Part shown: positions 21,400 through 35,017 of the stretch, piece by piece
How the letters are laid out: every line of letters starts with the position of its first letter
Numbering within the stretch: the stretch's first letter is position 1
Assembly (NCBI GenBank): GCA_023079485.1
Contig: CM041115.1
Location: 46,060,305 to 46,124,304 of the forward strand
Reading direction: 5' to 3'
DNA length: 64,000 bases
Source: Archilochus colubris
Taxonomy: Eukaryota; Chordata; Aves; Apodiformes; Trochilidae
Made by a program: the position numbers and the translations under genes
Notes under the pieces: model-generated
What the model was told of the DNA's origin: nothing
Database searches by the model: none
What the model saw: only the letters and a program-made list of their open reading frames with translations

Positions 21400-24300
21400 T
21401 TCTGTTTTGTTGAATGGAACTTTAATGAGAGAGAAACTAGGTCCAAAGTGAAAGGATGATGAGTTCACATCATCAGTTTTCTGACACGTTGTTATGGGAA
21501 GGATTTCTGCTGTGGAGCGGCACAAAACCCACTTATTTCCTGTCTTCTTTGTCCATTCTGGGGAAGTCACACATTTACGGACATTCTTGGTGGTTTAAGT
21601 TTCCATAAGAAACACACTTTTCCTTTTCAGAAGACCTGTTCATAGCACAGTTTGGCTGGTAAATCCCAAATGTACAACTCTGACTAGTAAATTCAAGGGA
21701 CCATCGTGGATATGGAGAGGTCTTGTACCCAGATGTTCCTCAGGCCATCTTTCAACTCATGACCACAAAGCCTCTTTCCATAAGATTCTTGCTCTTTTTC
21801 CAGTTTCACCACATTCATGCCTGTCCTCTCTTTGTAACTAGAAAGAAGAATAGGAGGACTGTATTCACCAACTCCGATTCATGCTGATTATGTTCTTATA
21901 TGCTCTTTGAAATCAACAGGAGCACTTGTATAAAAATGTGTTATTCAGAGCAGGTAAGAAACAGAACCAGGCAAATCACAGAGGGCGCAGTGTTTGCTGC
22001 GTATCAGCTGCCTTCTGCAATGCCATTCAATCAGAAACCATATAAAGAGGTATTTAAAAATAATAGTTTTGTCAGAAATGTCAGACATGCCTCATCCAAT
22101 ATTTTGAAACAAGTGTCTTTCCTAAGAAAAGTTTAAAAGTTACCCTCAAATGCACAGTAACTTAGGGCAGATCCCTCCCACATCTGGTGTGGAGAAATGA
22201 AATCTCTGTCCCTTTTTTTGTGTATTATTGAGCCACAAGACCCTACCTGTGCTTCACAAAGAGAAACTTTCTTAGTGTTTACACAGGTGGGCTAGACAAG
22301 GGGGTGTGAAGGTTGTTGGCAGCCGTGCAAAAAGTTAATGTGAGAACAAGTACATTTTCAGGGTTGAACCATTTAAAATACACATTTTTAAAAGTGCAAT
22401 GAATTGAATTCCATTCTTGCAGAAGATAAATATAATGCTAAGACAGCAGGTCAGAGACTACAGTCTGGTATTCCTTGCTTGAACACAGCTCAGGATGGCC
22501 CTTTAAACCTCCCCACAGGTGTTGCATCTCCCATGCCTCCACCTTGATCTGGAAGGGTTGCTTGGGGAGGGCAAGAGATTATCTCAGTTCATCTGCTCTT
22601 GCAGACCTTGATCTTTCTGCTGAGGCTGCTACATATGTGATAGTCTGAACTGCTGGGGTGTAATGGGGCTACTCTGGAGAAATTCAAATCCAGTACTTAG
22701 ATATGGAGGGGCTGCATCTCCTGCAGTAATTATTAGGGTGGCAGCAGTAGGAACTGAGTTTTGGGAGGATCTCTCTGCAAAGAGAGGGGAGAACAGCAAC
22801 ATGGAAGACGGTAGGGAAGTATGACACCTTATGGACACCTCAAGTCTCCCAGGCTGCAAGACTGATGTGGGCATGGTGAACAGCAGCAGAGGTATGGTCA
22901 TTGTGTGGGGTAGAAGAGGAGACAAGCTGCATGCAAAGCTGTGAGCAAGAGCTGTCCTCAGTGAGCCTTCCTATCCTCCAAGGCCAGAGGTGGACACAAG
23001 AAGGGCTAAAAATCACCATCGCCTCTGTGTAGGGCTTTTGTGAACTTCCGTGTATTCCTCCATTCATATAAGAAATACAACAAAGAGAAGGAGAAAGGTA
23101 GAGAAAAGATTGTCCAGGGAGAAATAGGTTGCAATGGAAATCTGCTGCATTGAGCAGGGAGCTAAGTTCATGGACCTTCCTGGAGTTGTGTGTCATCCAG
23201 GGTAGCATTTCATCCATGTGGTTCTTCTAGTGTGTATCATTCTTGAACACAGAAAGGAAGCATTGGGCACTGAGTATGCTGCTGAGGCTCACAAAAGCTG
23301 ACACTCTCTGTGCTTTTTACAATGAAAACTTCTAAGATACAGCACATGGGATTTTTTTTCACAGATTTGGCCTCTAATAGTATTCTGATTACTGCCATGT
23401 GTGAACTGCATCTAGACTGGTCTCAGATCCACCAAAGCTTGCATGGGTTCTGGAGAGAAACACTTTTGTTTTCTGCTTCAGTTATGGGTACCTGTAATTT
23501 TCAGTTCCTCTGCCCAAGGATCAGCCCTGAGGGGATCCCTGTTCCACAATGATTAATGGAGATATTTGTTGCCTTCTGCTGTCCTGATGTGTGTTGAATA
23601 TATTCTTTCTCCACAACTTGTGCTCATCTCTGAGCTCCCTGCTTGAAACAAATGCACTGAGTGAGGAAGTCTACATGAGCCTGCCAAAGCCACAAGAGCA
23701 ATCTGTCTCAGGGTTCTTGTTTAGGATTGAGAATTTCCTGGCTCCTGGTTCTGTGCTCCTGCTACAAAGATGCCTTTCTCACATGGGTAGTTGTGTATTA
23801 CCATCCTCCCTACAAGGTGGGTGTGTGGAATGGCAGTAATTAGAGTTCATTCCTTCCCCTGTTGCCCTTGCTGTTCATTTTCTGTACCCATTTATGCTCA
23901 GATTCACAAAAAGTTGCAAACCTCCACCTTCTGCATTGCCCCAACGCATTTCCTGGGGGAGGATGTTGAGGCATTTTTGCTTGTGACCAGCATGAAAAAA
24001 TTCACTTTCTTAGCAGAGCTCCCTGAGAACACAATTTCTCTCCAGTCCCTCCTGGCATCACCCTGCCTCTGGGATGGGTGGACACGTGGGCCAGAGGTGC
24101 TGCACCCAGGCCAGAAGTGAATCTCACAGCTGGGGACCTGGGCTGGGTCTGTCTCAGCCATCCCCTCTGCAGCCTTTGCAACGTGCTTTTGTTAACTGTG
24201 TTTGGACTGCTCAGCGTCAGCACCTTTATTGTGCCAATTCTGCTACCTTTATAGGTCCTGCTACTTAAGCTAACATAAAGTTTGTAAGGGAATAGGATAT

Positions 24301-27300
24301 GAAACACATAAATAAAAGTATCAAGTATCCCTAAAACATGTGTGGATTAAGCTGGTGAAAAGGTGAAATTTCTTTTCCCCATGAGTTAATGTCTATTTTT
24401 CTTGGAAACTATACTTTGAGAGCTGCCCCCCCTTTTGCTAAAGTGATAAAGGATACATTTTCTTATCTGAATGCAATGACATTTTAAAAGGCTCCCTTTG
24501 TTGTTTCCAAACCTGCGTGTCAACAGTTATACCTCTTATACAATTTTCTTCATATTTACTTAATATAACTCTACATTGTGTTGATATAAAACTAGACAGC
24601 ATACTTTTAACTCCTCAGTACTTTTGTTGGATGAAAATCTTTACAATGCCAGACTAATCTGTCATGACTGACAGCATATTGGCATGGCATGACAATTTAA
24701 ATCCACGTTGGAATATGTTAATCCATCACCTGGCATTATGATACTTTTTTTACTTCTGGCTTCTAGATGCTCTAAGTTTTTTTCCAAGTTGAGTGTTTCA
24801 AAGGTCAGGTGTCTCACTTCTAACTCTTCTTGAAGAGTTTTGAAACTATTTATTTCTAGGTATCAGGAACATATTCTCAATTGAAACAATTAGAGAAACC
24901 TTTTGGACATAACTTTTATTTTTCAAGGATTTTTTAGCTTACTTACTCTGCTGATAATCCACTCTATGAGTGCGAATTTAAAAAGCTTATTCTATGGCTT
25001 TAAGTATGAAAAATTAGATTGTTACTTTCTGCTACATACAAGAAGGGCAAGGGGGAAGAAAACCCCAAAACCTCATTGAAATCAGACATATTTAGTGCAA
25101 AAGTGAGAGAGATATTCTGATGTGGAAGAATGACTTAAATGAAAATTTCTTCAAAAGCATTTTTTTCATCACTAGCCAACAACAGAAACTATGTCTGGGT
25201 TCTGCGTAATTGTACCTGGGAATCCTGACACTGACAGTACGACCAGTTCCTTGGACTCACTAGAAGACAAAACTAACACATCACCAGCTTTGTTTCACTT
25301 ATCACTTGTTCAGAAAACATCAGATCTTCAGCTCTTCTGTGGTCAGTTGAATATAAGGTTTGCTAGTTGGATCTAACCATCAGTTTGAATCATTTTACAA
25401 CTCATACGATGGTCCTCTGTCTGGCAAGAAGTGTGATGAGTGACACAATGAATGAACTGTGGTCAGAAAGGGACAATGGGTAAAAAAACTGTGAGTAAAA
25501 CTGAAGAGAACGAAGAGCCAGAAGTGGTAACAAATGCCATATGGCAGAAGTAGAAGGAAAATCCAGTGATGTGTGCATTTATATCAGACTTCATTGAAGG
25601 GCTCACTCACCAACCATTCTTCAGGGCTGCTGCTTCTTGGTCCTCACTGGGCTCCTGGAAGAGGAGCAGACATGACAGCCTGCTAGAGCAAAGGTAGGAA
25701 TTTGCTTTTTCCTCTTCCTTCACTATGAAGACTCATAGTCTTGGGGAACAATATTGGCACTGGCTTTTGAAGAAGCAAATGAGCTAAATATTAACATTAC
25801 ACAGGCTTTTCCTCAGGAACTGAGGATTCATGGTCACCTAGTTAGAGAAGAAGATGAGTAAGAAAACACTTAAGAGATATTATATAGCTATTAACAAGAG
25901 CAAATACTAATAGCAAAACTGAAAAGGAAAAGAGAGTTCTTCCTTTCCTCTACAGTAGTTAAAAGCAATAAAGGAGAAAAATACAGCTGTTCATGGAAGG
26001 TTATTAGGTAAATTTCCATGCCGTGAGTTGTCTAAAGATGAAGTCAGAGTGTTATCAGGATTTGTTTTGACTACAGATAGTGTGAACTTTACTCACCAAT
26101 ATAATTAAGGGAAACAATTTATGTGTTTCACTTTCACTCACCTATTTTCAGGGAAAATCAGTTCCTGCTGGATTAATCTGCACTACAATTTCTGCTACCA
26201 CTGCTGACTGAAAACAAATGAAAGAGAAGTTAAAATTGTTCTATCTACAGACAACTTGGAACAATGTTATCAAAAGCGGTTAATCCTGGCTTTGACTGTC
26301 CATCTAAAGCCTACATGTGAACTGAACCACAGCTAGGAAAACTTGCCTGCATCTATGCCACAATTCACAGTGGTAGTCTTTGACCCTTAAATGGCTGACT
26401 CTTTTAACTGGGTAACGAACTTGGTACAGTTCAATGGTTTTAATGCCTCAATAGACATTCTTGCTTTTCATTTAAGATGTTCTAGGTACTAAGATTGCAA
26501 ATCACCCAGGGAACTCAATTAGCCAAGTGAATACAAGCTGTAGTTCTTTGATATCTGGTAGTTTAGAGGAAAATGACTTCTAGTCAGGTGAACAGAAGAC
26601 AAGTCAGAAGTTTCTGTTTTCTTACTGGTAATGTACCTGGAAAGGAGAAATGCAGGATATGTATAGTCAGAAGGGAGGCAAAGGCCCAGAGAAGAAGGGA
26701 AAAGAGATCATAGATGAATGATATGATTTCAGGTGTAATAAAATAAATCCTGTGTCTATAAAATGCTCGAAGACAACATGACAATGTGACAGCAGGATAC
26801 TGGAAGGACTTCTCAGATCATGGAGATGATCCCTCTGAAAAGTCACGCCATGAGTTAGCACATACCAGATAGGCAGTCAGAGGTTAATTAGCAGTCAATA
26901 GCTTTCTGCAGCCATAATAAGAAATCACTGTACTCAATGTCTGTTCAACTTAACTGTGCTTACTGTTACAAGAGTGACCTCAACAACCTCAGCTTTCCAG
27001 GCTTGTCAGTTTTGGAGGGTGTTTAACAGACCATTCATTACAGCAGTGGATTAGTGGAGGATGAAAAATGTATCATTTCAATTCTTCTCTCCCAGCAGCA
27101 GCAACTGAAGCCATGGCATGTTAAACATGTTTATTCAAGCAAACTCTAATCCTTTTACTTTTGCTGAATAAGTGCAAGTTCGCCTTCATAATATATAAAT
27201 GTTGCCAACATCATGACTCAAAAAGAAATAGGTATTATTGATTGTGATTGAATGACTGTTCAGCACAGTTGTGAAAACATGCAGAGCTGTGGCAAATGTC

Positions 27301-28599
27301 TTACAGGTTTTAGGTTTTCAATTACTATTCATTAGTGCTCCTTTCCAGCTGCTGTTCTACACGGGCAAGGGTGTTTACATTAGCTATCAGCAAAGTGACC
27401 AGCCAACTAAAAACTTATTCATTTTGGAGTGTCCAGATCTAGAAGTGCAGAGATAATTAAATGGGAGCCTTGACGTGCTGAGATATGTTTTTCATTACTC
27501 ACTTCATAAGGGTTTTTCAGGGCAGAAGCTTATGTCAGTTCTATGCATACTGCACAGAAGCAGGCTGGTGGCTAATGCATCATTCAGGGTACAAAATCAA
27601 AACAATTCACTCTGTCAGCTGAACACACTGAAGTACAGTCAGGTGCAGTTCTGGCAAAGAGAGCTTTTTTGCTGTCCTCCTCTTAATGTTGTCCAATTTC
27701 AGCTATAGTTGTAGTTTCATGGTAGTATAATGCTCATTTTGAGCAAATAGAACAATGTTTATTCATACCTAGCTCAGAATTTGCCCCAATAAGCACTTCA
27801 GACAGAAAAATGTTTTCTGTAAACAGTGTGAATATAACATTACAGACTCTTAAAAATAACAGAAGCTCAGGTAATGTACAGATGAGTTTTTACAAGCATC
27901 TCTATTTGTTCTCCCATTTCCATCTGGCTTTGTATTTCTCTTTTTCATCTGTGACTCTGCAAAAGATTCCAACTAACTCATCCATGGTGCCCACCATGTG
28001 TGAGTGACTGAAAATGTACAGTTTGTACCACCTTGCCAATGCTTGTTGACTATGGAGGTTAGTCCTCAGATGCATTAGCTGTGTATAAAATGTGTGACTG
28101 ACCAGTTATTTGTGTTTTGCTGATGTAAAATACAATAGTTACCTTTGTATTTTGGGAAATGTCCTCTGTGACATGTATATTAAGAGTTATTTCAATTACA
28201 TTTTGGAAGGAAAAAGTAAAGTATTTGGAGATGTGGTGTTAAAGAACATATTCAAAATTACTCCTGTGATGGCATTGGCACTTTTAATCACTTCTGCCTC
28301 TGGTGGTGTTGATAAGGTGTTGAAATGATGCTGAGACTGAAAGCCACACCCTTTGTGGTCTGCTGTCATAAGGACCACATTGTTTCTCCTTTTATTTTAA
28401 AATGGGGAAATAAAATAAACCCACAAAATATAATACTAATAAAAAAATTTCTCTGCTTACTCATAAGCAGAAAAGACCGCAGCGATGAAGAAAATTTTTG
28501 TGCATGCAGAAATCTGGAGTTTCAAGTCCTTGTAAGAATGAAAACCACACAGAAGCTGCAGGCCAGAAACTGGTATCAAAGGTAATTTGTGGTAAAAAT
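21400..28599. other. Intergenic, nothing recognised
   Basis: A long stretch without recognisable coding exons. The part from about 22450 to 24200 is less AT-rich and carries overlapping ORFs on both strands (up to 125 codons at 22840-23217, minus), none with a recognisable domain. From 24300 to 28599 the DNA is AT-rich and featureless to the eye. Conserved non-coding elements cannot be judged from one sequence. Confidence 0.6.
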
Positions 28600-31500
28600 C
28601 ACAGCCTCCAGTGACATGACAGAGAGAACCTTGGAAACGGTACACTGAAATTTTCGGAACTCATTTCACTAAAGAGCTTCCCCAGCATGTCCTCGGAGCT
28701 TTTGCCAAGCTTTGCCTGAGCTGTGTTTATAGGGTTGAAACCCACCTGGCAGAGGGTGTGCAGGATGGCTGATGCCCTGAGCACTGGTCCCACAGATGGG
28801 TGAGGAGGTCTGCTGCCAGAGAAGGCCTGCTGTCTGGAGTTGTAGGCAGTCCCAATAGTCACTGCTCTTCTCCAGTTGTTTGGCCTGATTCCTCTTCATC
28901 ACTCAAGAGGAAAAAGTATGAGGGAAGATGAGGGTGAATGGTAGGAGTGGAAGAAGAAGTAGGAGCAACTGTAAGAAACAAAGATGTGCCAAAGAGGCAA
29001 GGAAAGGCAGCCTGAGTTTCACAGCAGGATCTGTGACAAACTGTATCCAGCTCTGGGGACAAGCTCTGCCAGGCATGCTTCAGGCAGTTGTCCTCTCACC
29101 CTCAAAACATGGAACAGAAACTGGGCAACACCTAACAGTGACAGTGAGGTGCTCTTCTTCTTCTCAGCCCATTTCTTGATTAGAAAGAGAAGTAAATGGT
29201 CCTTTGAAGGAAATCAATGGCTTTCTCAAACTGGCATCACCTTCAGTCTGCCAAAGCTTCCATATAACAACTCTAGAAGCAGATCAAGAGGTAGCACAGA
29301 CTATACAGATGGAATCCAAGCTCCATACCTAAGATTTTACTCCCTAAAGGGAGAAGTGTAAGCAAATTCATGGAGTCCATAGTGAAAATCACAGCTCCCA
29401 GCTGGGTTTGGACAGTGCACAGATGTAATAATGAAAGGCATTGGCATTATTTCCTGAGGTAAATTGCCACTTAAGTAGGTCACCTCTTTTAAGAAATACT
29501 ATTTTAAATTTGGTTCATTTCTAATGTCTCTATATCCTGAATTGACTTGGATGTCTTTTCCTTTTCAGGTAGACTCTCTTTCCTTCTGCTCAAACCCTCC
29601 ATTTCAAGAAAAACAGAGCCTGGTCAAACTTGCCTCTGTAGATATCTGACTCACTTCTGCTGGGCTCTTTCCACGTTGGCAAGAACCATCGCAACCTTTA
29701 TGCACACTGGAGACACGAAAAGAGTGGGTGAGGTGTTTGATATGGGAGACGGTTCTGTTGCAGGGCAACTGGAATGTGAAGAGCCAGTGCGTTTAAGAAA
29801 GACCAGAGTGATCAAGGTGACACACTGAAACTGATACTTGTGTGCTGAATTTCTTTCTAAACTAATGAGTTGAGTAACTGTTTCTTTTGTTACTGTTTAA
29901 ATATTTGCATTGTTTAAGTTTTATTTTGCTGTTCAGACATGGAGTAGGAACAATAGAGGACAGGAAACAGCATTATCAAATATATTTCTCAGACTTTGAT
30001 TCTGTGACAGAAAAGCTCATACATGATCTATGGTCCGCTGAACCTTTTCCAATACCACTTGTAACTTTTAATGACTGTGAAGCGCACTTCATGAGCTTCA
30101 AAATGGAAATTGCTGAAAAGGAAATTCTTTGATTTGGAAGGGAAAGAAAGTCTTGGTTCCACAGGGAGTCCCAATAAACTGAAGTGAGACAATACAGAGA
30201 GAATTGTACAACTGTTGATATGGCTGAATGTATATTGTTTCTCTCAGATGTATTGGCTTCTTTCAGTCTGGTATAGCTTAACTTTTAGGACATCGGTGTA
30301 ATAAATGCACAAAATCATATTTTCACTAGAGACATCTTAAATGCAGAGTCTCTTTGGAAGAAAAGAAGATGCTTGAAGTCCATACTGAAAAAGAGTTTTC
30401 TGCTGACAAGTAATTAAGTCATTCCATTAAAAAGATTTTTTTGGTCTTGGATCTGGACATGATACCATAAAAAGCCAGGCACCTTATCTTGAGGGCTTTT
30501 TTCCCTTCTAGACTTGCAATGAAGCAGAACCATGTCAAAGCGTGAGCTTACATCATTAGCATAGATGTTAGGTTTCCTGAAACGTAAGAGAGGAGTGTGC
30601 TGTCCATGGGAGAACAGGGAACTAGGGATGAAGGCAAGGCTTCTATGTGATTTGGTGACCCAGAAATGTGAACAAGATAAGAGCCAGTTTACTCCACATG
30701 GTAAATTCATGTGTTTATGTTCCTGCCCAATCAGCTAGCAATCATGTCTCTATTTGTCATTTAGGTAAAAATTTACTTGGTATGTTGCTGCAAGAGTGGA
30801 TGAATTCAGGTTCTGTTTGGCAGTATGTGTTGTATGCTTATTCAGTTTACTTTTCAGAATATTAAGACAAGAAAAAAGAATATCCACTGTTCTCAAAAGG
30901 GGGTGTAGCTTGTGCTAGTGAAATCTTTCCTAATGTTCTTGAGCTTCTTTCTGGAGTGCCCTTCTAACGGCTGATGCTACTTGTTTGAATAAATACCCTT
31001 CATTGAAGGGACAACAGCTTTTCCCATTTGTTCTCCCTTCAAAACCTGGCCTTTAGTAACACTTGGTAGCTATTTTTAGTAATGATTAGCTGCTCTTTTT
31101 TTTTTTTTCCCTGCCAGGTCTTTATGTCAGTTTAAGTATTTCAGTTGTGAGCGACTGTGGCAGGATGTGATCCAAGCAGAAGTTTAAGGAGGTATTATCC
31201 ACCAACTGAGACACTGCAATTTCCATGGCCATGTTCCTAGTTTGCCCCAGTCACAATTTATTTAGGTTTGATTTATTTAACTAACATTTCTCACTGTTTT
31301 TACTTGTGATTTGATGTTTTACCACAGGCAACATCCTCCTGAGATCCTTCAACTCCTTTGACCTAGTCCAGCAATGTGGTAAGGTGCATCAGAGAACAAG
31401 CACTTCCATGTCTCATGGATTTCTCCCCTTTCCCTCTTGAGGATACACAGTTCCAGTTCCAGACATCAGTTACCAAAACGTGCTTGTAAAACAGGCAGAC

Positions 31501-34444
31501 ACAACCATATAATATATGTACCATCTAGGTAAGCAAACAACATATTTCATAGTGATATACACTGATTCTTCATATTGGAGTTGGGCAAACTCTGTGAAAA
31601 ATGTCTGCAGTGATGCACGCAACTGCTAAATTGTTTGATTTGGCCATTCCAGACTTGTTTCTTTCTGTGTGAATTTTTCTCTCCCAAAGTTATTTTCCTC
31701 ATCAAATTTTATTAGCACTTGTGTAGGTGTGGAGGAAGCTGTATATGTAAATATTTGCTGAAAAGCAAATTTTCAATATGCAGAACTACTTACGTGAGTT
31801 GTAGGTGCTGGATCATTCAATTCATAAGTGTCAGAGCCTCAGGAATGTCTGTCTGGCACACTGTGTCCATGAAGGAAGGTAGTGGTTGCAAAAACAGTTC
31901 AGAGCCAGTTTTTCAGCTCCTTGGTACTCGGACGACTGAATGCCAATATGACCTGAAGAAGAAAATGATCACCAGGCTATAGGACCTCAAGTCATCTTGT
32001 ATCTGAAATCTTTTCTGCTCTCTCATGATGCAGCCAAATCAGAAGGCTACAAAGAGGGATGATAGAACTCCCTGAGCTTGTGAAAACTCCTGTTAGTATT
32101 CAGTTATGCCACTTGAAAGTGTTTGCTTTGCTGGATGTGCTTTTCTCCCTGAAAGCATGTCAGATGGAAAAGTAGGATTCTTGTTTTCCAGAATAAATAT
32201 TTTTTGGGTGAGAAAATCAAATGCTACCAGTGACTTCAAGGACATCAATATTATGAACAAATTTTTCCTAGAGAGGATTTTGATGGGAAGATAGCTTGTC
32301 CATCTGTTTAAAAATTTTTTCAAAGCTTGTGATTATCTTTAAAAAATGTGTAAAAGTGTTAGCCCTTCAAAACCATTGAAGTAAACCAAGCATTTGGAAT
32401 TTTATTTGAAAAATGCTTTTATATTTTCAGTTTGAAACCACAGCCTGTTCCTCTTTAATGACCCATTGTTTTGTTATGATAAAGGTGCCATATTGCCTTG
32501 TGTGCAGAAGTTAGTGATCCTGTAACTAAAATGTAGGTTATTGGCTTGGACTTGATCTTCTGTAGCTGATTTACTGCCTTGGGTGAGAAACCACATGGAA
32601 CAGTGTCTGAGTATAATTATGACCAATTGCACCTGTACTCCTCAAAGCAAATGCTACAAAAATATCAAGTCAGCATAATTCTGCTCTCAGTTGTACTTGA
32701 AAAGAATAAATCACTGAATGACTCTGTGGAAAGGCCTTTATTTTTTATAGGAAATCAACATTTTTCATACACTACTCCACAGCTCAGAGAAATACTAGAG
32801 CCAAGAAACTAAAGAGGACTTGTGAAGTAGTGGGCTTGAAGTGTGCTATTTGATTTGTCTCACTGTGATCATACCTCAGTTGCTCAGAGGAACCTTTGGA
32901 AGTGTAACAGGACCTGTTATTATGGTGCAAAATTTATCATGTTGAAACAGATACATTAAAAGGTAATGTTTCCTCTATTTTTTTTTTTTTTTTTTTTTTT
33001 TTAGAAATGGTTTGAATTATAAGGCAACTCATTTTGTTTCCTGGTCTAAATCTGTGTCTTCATAAGCCTTTTGGGAATCCAAGATGGGATAGCAGCCTTA
33101 GTTGAAAGTTTTTAAGGAACATTTTCTAAATTTAAGATGTAGCTTTTTTTTTTTTTTACTTGCATAAAATTGCAAAATGCACACTGTTGTTTTTTTTTTA
33201 AAGTTCATCTGAAAGTAAATAAGATGCACAGATTACAGCTAACAGTAGTTGTTAAAGATGTGATTGAAAAAAATTGTTGAAATGTTTCCTGGAGAAAATG
33301 TTTTTCCAGTGAAAATGAAATGTTTGTCAATATACTTGCTATCTTGGAGAAACTAAGAATCACCTTCTTCCAAAATAGCTTTCCTGCCTTTTTAGTAACA
33401 AGACAAATATATTTTTGAAAAAGATTAAAATAATAATAAAGAAAAAGATGTAGATGTCACTTTTGATAATTTTGCATAGGGAAAAATATAATTGTTCAAA
33501 CAGTTGTGTTTCTTATGGACCATCATAAATCAGTTTTTGTCAGTAATCAAAAAAATAGTGCATCAGATATCAAACATATTCCACTTTCAAGCTTCCAGGG
33601 GATTATTATAAAAAAGAGGAGAAAAACATATCCCAAAATGTATTAAGATACCTGAGGGCCTTTCTAAAGTGAAAAATAAATCCTACCCTTCTTTGTGCAG
33701 ACTGTGTTTCTATCTTAGTTAGGGCAAACTAATGAAAGTGTTGTTTGGCTGTTTTGGCTGTACCTTCAGGTAATGCATCCAGATTCAGGGCTTCTCAGAG
33801 CAGGGAGATCACTTGAGATGTTCTAGTGGAAATCTGGGCAGAAGCAAAGGGTCAGGGATGAACTTAGCTGTCCCTGGCTGAGCAAAGCTTGGTCCAGCCT
33901 GGGTGCAGTGCTGTGCTCACCCAGTCTCAGGAAGGCGGTGCTGCCCTGCTCACTCTTTTGCTTGGTTTGCCTCTTCAGAGACCAGCACTGGCTTTGGTTT
34001 GCCCTTACACATTGCAAGCCAGTTCCACCTCACACGGTGCTTCACCTCCATTTTTCCCCCAACAATTGTCTGTGTGTCAGCAAAGCCGTTCAGGAATGTT
34101 GTTAAAATTTTTCAGATTGGTATTGCCATATAGTTCAATTTGCACTCAGAAATATCAAGGTTTTGAGTTCTTATGATGGAAGACATATATATAAAATAGG
34201 ATCTCAGCTTTTCTAGTAGCAAATGTGGTTAAGAACCTTGCCTAAACGATGCAATTGCTCTTTCTCAGGTAGGTGCCCAAATCAGACAGAATATTGCTCT
34301 TTTCCAAATGAAATTTTAGCAACATCTGCTAACAGCCCCCACCCCCATTCCACCCCCCTATTTCTCATCTGAATAGTTTCTTAAACTATTTCAGTTTGCT
34401 GTCTTTCTGTTCTGGAAAGTTTGGAAAGCAGTTTTTTTGAAACC
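28600..34444. other. Intergenic, nothing recognised
   Basis: A moderately GC-rich patch at about 28660-29110 carries overlapping ORFs on both strands (125 codons at 28984-29361, +). AT-rich sequence follows, with several poly-T runs (31096-31110, 32978-33002, 33147-33158, 33190-33199). No gene or known repeat family recognised. Confidence 0.55.
32978..33002. repeat. Poly-T tract (25 bases)
   Basis: An uninterrupted T run. Two shorter T runs follow within 200 bases (33147-33158 and 33190-33199). Confidence 0.95.
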
Positions 34445-35017
34445 TGTGCTGTTTTTTGCTGGAATAGAGTTAGTCTTTTTCATAGGATCCGGTATGGGGC
34501 TGTGATTTGGGTTTGTGCTGAAAACAGTGTTGAAAATGCAGTGATTTTTCAGCTCTTACTGAGCAGTGCTTACACTGTGCCTTTCCTGATTCTCACCCCA
34601 CCCCACCAGTGAGTAGGTTGGGGGTGCACAAGAAGTTGGGAGGTACAGCTGACCCCAGCTGTGCACAGGATATTCCATGTGATTTGTCATCACACTCAGA
34701 ATTGTGAGGAAGAAGGATGAAGAGCATGGAGTGATGGTGTTTGTCTTCCCAAGTATCTTACTCACGGAGGATCCCTGCTTTCTTGGAGGTAGCTGAACAC
34801 CTGCCTGCCCATGGGAAGGGGTGAATGAATTCCTTCTTTGGCTTTGCTTGCAGGAGCAGCTTTTGCTTTACCTATTGAACTGTCTCTATCTCAACCAATG
34901 AGTTTTCTTACTTCTATTTTTCTGATTTTTTCCCCTCTCCCACTGCAGGGGAGTGGGGAGGGAAGGGAGCGAGCTGCTGTGTGGGGCTTAGTTGCTAGCT
35001 GGGGTTAAGCCACAACA
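34445..35017 (+). mobile_element. Solo LTR of an avian endogenous retrovirus, plus orientation
   Basis: A 573-bp unit bounded by TG and CA. It starts TGTGCTGTTTTTTGCTGG and continues AATAGAGTTAGTCTTTTTC, a diverged form of the same bird LTR start seen at 14234. Downstream, family-like phrases include GCTGAAAACAGTGTTGAAAA, TTACTGAGCAGTGCTTACAC, GGGGGTGCACAAGAAGTTGG and, near the end, GGGGCTTAGTTGCTAGCTGG followed by GGTTAAGCCACAACA. Orientation follows from this order. No clear target-site duplication is seen (AAACC before, GAAGC after). No internal retroviral sequence is adjacent, so it is a solo LTR. The place where such LTRs usually carry a TATA-like box (about 34690-34710) has none here, which suggests a dead promoter. 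Confidence 0.88.

Noticed and set aside
21162..21446. 94-codon minus-strand ORF that looks protein-like
   Set aside because: Most of it translates the C-terminal tail of CR1 reverse transcriptase, so it is a LINE remnant and not a host gene.
28984..29361. 125-codon + ORF
   Set aside because: It overlaps other ORFs on both strands, has no recognisable domain, and composition explains it.
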